64,000 nucleotides of DNA from NCBI RefSeq assembly GCF_019145475.1, contig NZ_JAHTKI010000026.1:37394-101393 (forward strand). The letters are read 5' to 3'. This document shows positions 60,265 through 64,000 of this stretch, one piece after another. The DNA comes from Pseudomonas botevensis (lineage in GTDB: Bacteria; Pseudomonadota; Gammaproteobacteria; Pseudomonadales; Pseudomonadaceae). Positions within the stretch are counted from its first letter, which is position 1; every line of letters starts with the position of its first letter. The position numbers and the translations under genes are program-made. Under the pieces are notes generated by a model, which saw only the letters and a program-made list of their open reading frames with translations, did not search any database and was not told the DNA's origin.

Positions 60265-61128
60265 TCAGTGTTTCACCGCCAGTTCCACCAGATGATCCTC
60301 GACCTCCTGCGGCTTGAGCACCAGCACATCGCTTTCCAGCGCATCCAGCACCACTTCGGCGGTGTTGCCGATCAGCGCCCCTGACAGTCCGGTACGCGCC
60401 ACGGTGCCGATCACGGTCACCGCCGCTTCGAGCTTGTGCGCCATGAACGGAATCAGCACGTCCGCCGGGCCTTCCTCGATGTGCAGATGTGCATCGTCGA
60501 TATCGAATTCGGCCTGGAACGCCCGGCATTGCTCGCGATAACGTGCCTCGATGGTTTCCTTGAGCTGGAAGGTCGGGTCGGCGGCCGAGAGCATCGGCGA
60601 CGGATGAGCGGCGATCACATGCAGGTGCCCCTTGGCCAGGCTGGCGATGTCAAAACCGTGGTCGATGATGGTGGTGTGCAGGTGGCGGTGCTCGCCATCG
60701 GCATTGCCCACGTCGACGGCGGCCAGGATCACTTTGTCTTTCCAGGAACCGGCGGTTTTCACCAGCAGCACCGGGGTCGGGCAGTGGCGCAGGAGTTTCC
60801 AGTCGGCCGGGGTCAGCAGGGCCTTTTTCAGCGAACTGTCGGGGTAATGCTGCTTGATCACCAGCCCGCAACCTTCGGCCTGCTGCACGTCGATGATGGT
60901 TTCGTGCAGGCTTTCGTTCCATGCCTGTTCGGTGGTGACGCTGTAGCCGTCCGCCAGCAGCGCAGCCTTGAGCACGCTGAGCATGCCGGCATGGTCGTGC
61001 TTCTTGTCGCACACCAACAGGTGCAGATGGGCCTGGGTCACCCCGGCGATCAGCTTGGCGCGCTTGAGCGCCAGGCTTTCCGCGTGTTCAGGGTCGATGA
61101 CTACCAGAATGCTGCGAATGGCTTGCAT
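60265..61128 (-). CDS. Tandem-domain universal stress protein
   Basis: Cytoplasmic UspA-family protein of 287 residues with two Usp domains, about 1-145 and 150-285. The first begins AIRSILVVIDPEHAE and has HCPTPVLLVK near 125; the second has the HLHVIAAHPSP strand and the nucleotide-loop-like VIGTVARTGLSGALIGNTAE (about 238-257), then LDALESDVLVLKP. Start is ATG at 61128 with GGAG 8 bases upstream. A perfect Anr/FNR box is placed at the classical activator position in its promoter, so induction by low oxygen is expected, as known for related Pseudomonas usp genes. Confidence 0.92.
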   Translation of the reverse strand: MQAIRSILVVIDPEHAESLALKRAKLIAGVTQAHLHLLVCDKKHDHAGMLSVLKAALLADGYSVTTEQAWNESLHETIIDVQQAEGCGLVIKQHYPDSSLKKALLTPADWKLLRHCPTPVLLVKTAGSWKDKVILAAVDVGNADGEHRHLHTTIIDHGFDIASLAKGHLHVIAAHPSPMLSAADPTFQLKETIEARYREQCRAFQAEFDIDDAHLHIEEGPADVLIPFMAHKLEAAVTVIGTVARTGLSGALIGNTAEVVLDALESDVLVLKPQEVEDHLVELAVKH

Positions 61129-61162
61129 GAGCGGAGTCTCCAGCAATGAAAAGGCACGGCGT

Positions 61163-61211
61163 TGCACAACTATAGTTCCTGCCGCCGCGCCCGCGACTTG
61201 ATGCATATCAA
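61163..61211 (-). promoter_or_regulatory. Anr/FNR-type class II promoter of the usp gene
   Basis: TTGAT-GCAT-ATCAA (61198-61211) is a perfect Anr/FNR box. On the usp strand a TATAGT -10 element lies at 61174-61169, predicting a start near 61163, so the box centre is about 41.5 bases upstream of it, the standard class II distance. The box also lies 78 bases before miaE on the other strand. Confidence 0.75.
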
Positions 61212-61288
61212 CGCTGGCGGCTGGTGGTCTGCGGACAGCCCGGTATAATCGGCGCCTTTCGCTCGAACCCCTTTAAACCGTGAGTCCC

Positions 61289-61897
61289 ATGATCCTTCCC
61301 GAAATTCACGAATTCCTTGGCTGTCGCACCCCCGATGCCTGGGTTCAGGCCGCGCTGGCCGATCAGGAAACCCTGCTGATCGACCACAAGAACTGCGAGT
61401 TCAAGGCCGCCAGCACGGCGTTGAGCCTGATCGCCAAGTACCATTCCCATGTCGATCTGATCAACATGATGTCGCGCCTGGCCCGGGAAGAACTGGTGCA
61501 TCACGAACAGGTCATGCGCCTGATGAAGCGACGCAAGATCGAACTGCGCCAGCTCCACGCCGGTCGCTACGCCTCGGGCCTGCGCAAGGTCGTGCGCAGC
61601 CATGAACCGGTGAAACTGGTGGATACCCTGGTGGTCGGCGCCTTCATCGAAGCGCGCAGTTGCGAGCGGTTCGAAGCATTGGTGCCGCATTTGGACGAAG
61701 AACTCGGCAAGTTCTACTTCGGCCTGCTGAAAAGCGAGGCGCGGCATTTTCAGGGGTATCTGAAACTGGCCTACCAGTACGGTGACGCCAAGGACATCGC
61801 TCAGGTGATCGAGAAAGTCCGCGCCGCCGAGCAGGAACTGATCGAGTCGCCGGACGAGGAGTTCCGCTTCCACAGCGGTGTGCCGGTCGCGGCTTGA
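61289..61897 (+). CDS. miaE: tRNA 2-methylthio-N6-isopentenyladenosine-37 hydroxylase MiaE
   Basis: Oxygen-dependent non-haem diiron enzyme of 202 residues that hydroxylates ms2i6A37 of tRNA. The helical-bundle iron motifs are visible: CEFKAASTALSLIAKY near 39-54, LAREELVHHEQVM (about 67-79) with ExxH, VGAFIEARSCERFE (about 112-125) and LKSEARHFQGYL (about 148-159) with ExxH. The ATG at 61289 begins the conserved LPEIHEFLG; a GTG three codons earlier is possible. A terminator follows. The nearby Anr box lies upstream of this gene too. Confidence 0.93.
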   Translation: MILPEIHEFLGCRTPDAWVQAALADQETLLIDHKNCEFKAASTALSLIAKYHSHVDLINMMSRLAREELVHHEQVMRLMKRRKIELRQLHAGRYASGLRKVVRSHEPVKLVDTLVVGAFIEARSCERFEALVPHLDEELGKFYFGLLKSEARHFQGYLKLAYQYGDAKDIAQVIEKVRAAEQELIESPDEEFRFHSGVPVAA

Positions 61898-61940
61898 GAT
61901 ACAAACTGTTAAAAACTCTTAAGAGTATGAAACATCACGG

Positions 61941-61966
61941 AAAACCGGCCCCAGCGGCCGGTTTTT
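61941..61966. terminator. Rho-independent terminator after miaE
   Basis: AAAACCGGCC-CCAGC-GGCCGGTTTTT, 43 bases after the miaE stop, followed by a T-run. Confidence 0.9.
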
Positions 61967-62044
61967 GCTGCCCGCGACAAACGCCCCAGTCGTGAATGCC
62001 GCCATAATGTCGCCCACTTGAGATTAGGGTCGCAGACGGTCGTT

Positions 62045-62752
62045 ATGGATAACCTGGGTTTTGGCAAAGTCCTGCTGGTGGAAGACGATGAGCGCCTCGC
62101 CGCGTTGATCGCACATTTCCTCGAACAACACGGCTACGAGGTGCGCACGGTGCATCGCGGCGATCTGGCCGTGGCCGCTTTTCTTGAGTTTCGGCCCAAA
62201 GTGGTGGTGCTTGATCTGATGCTGCCGGGGCAGAGCGGGCTGCATGTGTGCCGCGAGATTCGCAGCGTGTCGGACACGCCGATTGTCATTCTCACCGCCA
62301 AGGAAGATGACCTCGATCACATTCTGGGGCTGGAGTCCGGCGCCGACGATTACGTGATCAAACCGATCAAGCCGCCAGTGCTGCTCGCCCGCCTGCGGGC
62401 GCTGCAACGGCGCCAGGTGCCGGACAGCGGCGTGGTCAGCGCGCTGGAGTTCGGTCACTTGAGCATCGATCGCAGTTGCCGGGAAGTACGCCTGGCCGGG
62501 GAAAACATCGAGCTGACGACCATGGAGTTCGAATTGCTGTGGTTGCTGGCCAGTGCCGCCGGGCAGACCCTTTCCCGCGATGACATTCTCAACCGCATGC
62601 GCGGCATCGCGTTCGACGGTCTCAATCGCAGTGTCGACGTGTACATCAGCAAATTGCGCAACAAACTCAAGGACAACCCTCGTGAGCCGGTATGCATCAA
62701 GACCGTGTGGGGCAAGGGTTACCTGTTCAATCCGTTTGCGTGGGAGTTGTAG
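62045..62752 (+). CDS. rstA: OmpR-family response regulator, RstA-like
   Basis: Two-component regulator of 235 residues. Receiver domain at about 8-120 with the acidic pocket LLVEDDE, phospho-acceptor Asp57 in VVVLDLMLPG, and the conserved Lys in YVIKPIKP near 104. The C-terminal winged helix has LTTMEFELLWLLASAAGQTL near 159 and the RstA-like ending FDGLNRSVDVYISKLRNKL, then KTVWGKGYLFNPFAWEL. Start at ATG 62045. The kinase gene begins directly after the stop, so both are one operon. The RstA name rests on the C-terminal resemblance and partner type. Confidence 0.88.
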   Translation: MDNLGFGKVLLVEDDERLAALIAHFLEQHGYEVRTVHRGDLAVAAFLEFRPKVVVLDLMLPGQSGLHVCREIRSVSDTPIVILTAKEDDLDHILGLESGADDYVIKPIKPPVLLARLRALQRRQVPDSGVVSALEFGHLSIDRSCREVRLAGENIELTTMEFELLWLLASAAGQTLSRDDILNRMRGIAFDGLNRSVDVYISKLRNKLKDNPREPVCIKTVWGKGYLFNPFAWEL

Positions 62753-64000
62753 ATGCTGCGGTTATTTCTCGGGCTGTTTCTGGTCATGACCCTGGGGCTG
62801 GTCGTCGCGCTGCAGACCGTCGAGCGCACGTTCGACGCGCTGCTCGACTACCAGATGCAGGACTATAACCGCGAAGCCGTGCGTGGTCAGGCCTGGACGC
62901 TGACCGAGCAGTTGCGCGGGCTGGACGGTGCGGGGCGGGAACAACGCCTGCAGGCGATCCGTCCGCACTACGGCCTGGGCCTGACCCTGGTTCAGGCCGA
63001 TCAACTGGCGCTGAACGAAGAGGAACAGGCCGAACTGGACCGTGGTCTGCTGGTGATCCGCGACAAGTACACCCAGTACATCGCTTCGATCGACGGCGGC
63101 CCGCAACTGCTCAGCATCAAACTGCCGGCGGAGCCGAGCCTGATGCCGTTCTACATTGCCGGGGCCTACCTGATGATCGCGGTGATGATCGGCATCGTCC
63201 TGTTCTTCTGGGTGCGCCCGCACTGGCGGGATCTGGAAAAACTGCGCCTGGCCGCCGAGCGTTTCGGTGACAACGACCTGTCGGTGCGCATTCAACTGTC
63301 CAAGCGCTCGAACATTCGCGATCTGGCTGAACACTTCAACCTGATGGCGGCGCGCATCGAGGGTCTGATCGCCAATCAGCGCGAGCTGACCAACGCGGTG
63401 TCCCATGAGCTGCGCACGCCGATTGCGCGGCTGTCGTTCGAGCTCGATCAGCTCAAGCAGCAGCCGGACGCCAGTCAGAATCGCGAACTGATCGCCGATA
63501 TGTATGCCGACCTCGGTGAGCTGGAGGAAATGGTCTCTGAGTTGCTGACCTACGCCAGTCTCGAGCGCGGGGCGACGGTGATTACCCGCGAGAATATTCA
63601 GGCGGCCAATTGGCTCGACAGTGTGGTCGGCAGCGTGGCGCTGGAGGCGGAGGCTGCCGGGGTGCAGTTGTCGATCGGCGAATGTGGGGTCGACGAGGTA
63701 AGGATCGAGCCGCGGTTCATGGCGCGGGCGGTGATCAATTTGCTGCGCAATGCGATTCGTTATGCCGAGCAGCGGGTCGAGGTGTCGCTGGTGCGTGTCG
63801 GGGATCTGTACGAGGTGCAGGTCAACGATGACGGGCCGGGGGTGCCGGTGGAGGGGCGGGAGAAGATTTTTCAGCCGTTTTCGCGGCTGGATGCGAGTCG
63901 GGACCGGCGCACCGGTGGGTTCGGGCTGGGGTTGGCGCTGGTGCGGCGGGTTTCGCAGTCGCATGGGGGGCAGGTGGAGGTGGGGGATTCGGTCTGGGGT
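62753..64000 (+). CDS. rstB: Sensor histidine kinase, RstB-like, cut by window end
   Basis: Membrane kinase; 416 codons lie inside the window with no stop. Segments in order: membrane helix at 3-21, a periplasmic domain of about 110 residues (small, as in RstB), second helix at about 133-153, HAMP around 155-207, dimerisation domain with the phospho-histidine at about 218 (AVSHELRTPIARL), and the HATPase_c domain with N-box NLLRNAIRYA near 330, G1 DDGPGVP near 363 and G2 GFGLGLALV near 389. Start ATG at 62753 follows the regulator stop with no gap. The gene should end within a few tens of codons beyond the window. Confidence 0.88.
   Translation, partial: MLRLFLGLFLVMTLGLVVALQTVERTFDALLDYQMQDYNREAVRGQAWTLTEQLRGLDGAGREQRLQAIRPHYGLGLTLVQADQLALNEEEQAELDRGLLVIRDKYTQYIASIDGGPQLLSIKLPAEPSLMPFYIAGAYLMIAVMIGIVLFFWVRPHWRDLEKLRLAAERFGDNDLSVRIQLSKRSNIRDLAEHFNLMAARIEGLIANQRELTNAVSHELRTPIARLSFELDQLKQQPDASQNRELIADMYADLGELEEMVSELLTYASLERGATVITRENIQAANWLDSVVGSVALEAEAAGVQLSIGECGVDEVRIEPRFMARAVINLLRNAIRYAEQRVEVSLVRVGDLYEVQVNDDGPGVPVEGREKIFQPFSRLDASRDRRTGGFGLGLALVRRVSQSHGGQVEVGDSVWG

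Overview
The window is about 62-64% GC with tightly packed operons. It looks like the chromosome of a fluorescent Pseudomonas, probably of the P. fluorescens complex: it carries a bkd operon with a divergent bkdR, an H3-type type VI secretion (T6SS) locus, a DUF1652 gene, acnB/miaE of pseudomonad type, and Pseudomonas REP sequences. The assignment rests on recognising protein families and gene order; no search was run. No rRNA, tRNA, CRISPR array, prophage or insertion sequence with a transposase was recognised.

Layout. 1-5.1 kb: branched-chain 2-oxoacid dehydrogenase operon (bkdA1-bkdA2-bkdB-lpdV, leftward, lpdV cut by the window edge) with its Lrp-type activator bkdR divergent. 5.1-9.6 kb: a tyrosinase, then a sulfide/persulfide module (metallo-beta-lactamase persulfide dioxygenase, divergent BigR/SqrR-type sensor, sulfide:quinone oxidoreductase, TauE-type exporter). 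9.8-12.6 kb: MFS/HlyD efflux pair. 12.6-14.3 kb: copper genes copC-copD and a GNAT acetyltransferase. 14.4-23 kb: reductive pyrimidine catabolism (RutR-like TetR regulator, preA, preT, dihydropyrimidinase, NCS1 permease, ureidopropionase-type amidohydrolase). 23-29 kb: small proteins, a three-PAS LuxR regulator, a repeat-rich gene-free stretch, a TRIC/UPF0126 membrane protein, and an SDR plus phosphotransferase pair.

29.2-50.4 kb is a complete T6SS locus. Leftward: tssB, tssC, hcp, tssE, tssF, tssG, clpV, three cargo-type genes, vgrG and a MORN protein. Rightward: tssJ, tssK, tssL, tssM, tssA. A PAAR-like gene lies just beyond the vgrG end. From memory, the divergent order matches the P. aeruginosa H3-T6SS. 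The three genes between clpV and vgrG (a Tiki/ChaN-like GESH protein, an Stv-like protein and an endonuclease/exonuclease/phosphatase-fold protein) are the least described part of the window and the best candidates for new effectors.

50.4-64 kb: 2-hydroxyacid dehydrogenase, tautomerase, two tiny membrane proteins, a serine/threonine-type transporter, a ParB-like protein, a SulP transporter, aconitase B, a DUF1289 protein, a tandem universal stress protein with a perfect Anr/FNR box at the expected promoter position, miaE, and an RstA/RstB-like two-component system whose kinase runs off the end.

Regulatory and repeat structures seen by eye include BigR-type, Anr-type and other palindromes in promoters, a 13-bp inverted repeat in front of tssB, two copies of a 180-200 bp MITE-like element with terminal inverted repeats, several REP sequences and four rho-independent or hairpin terminators.
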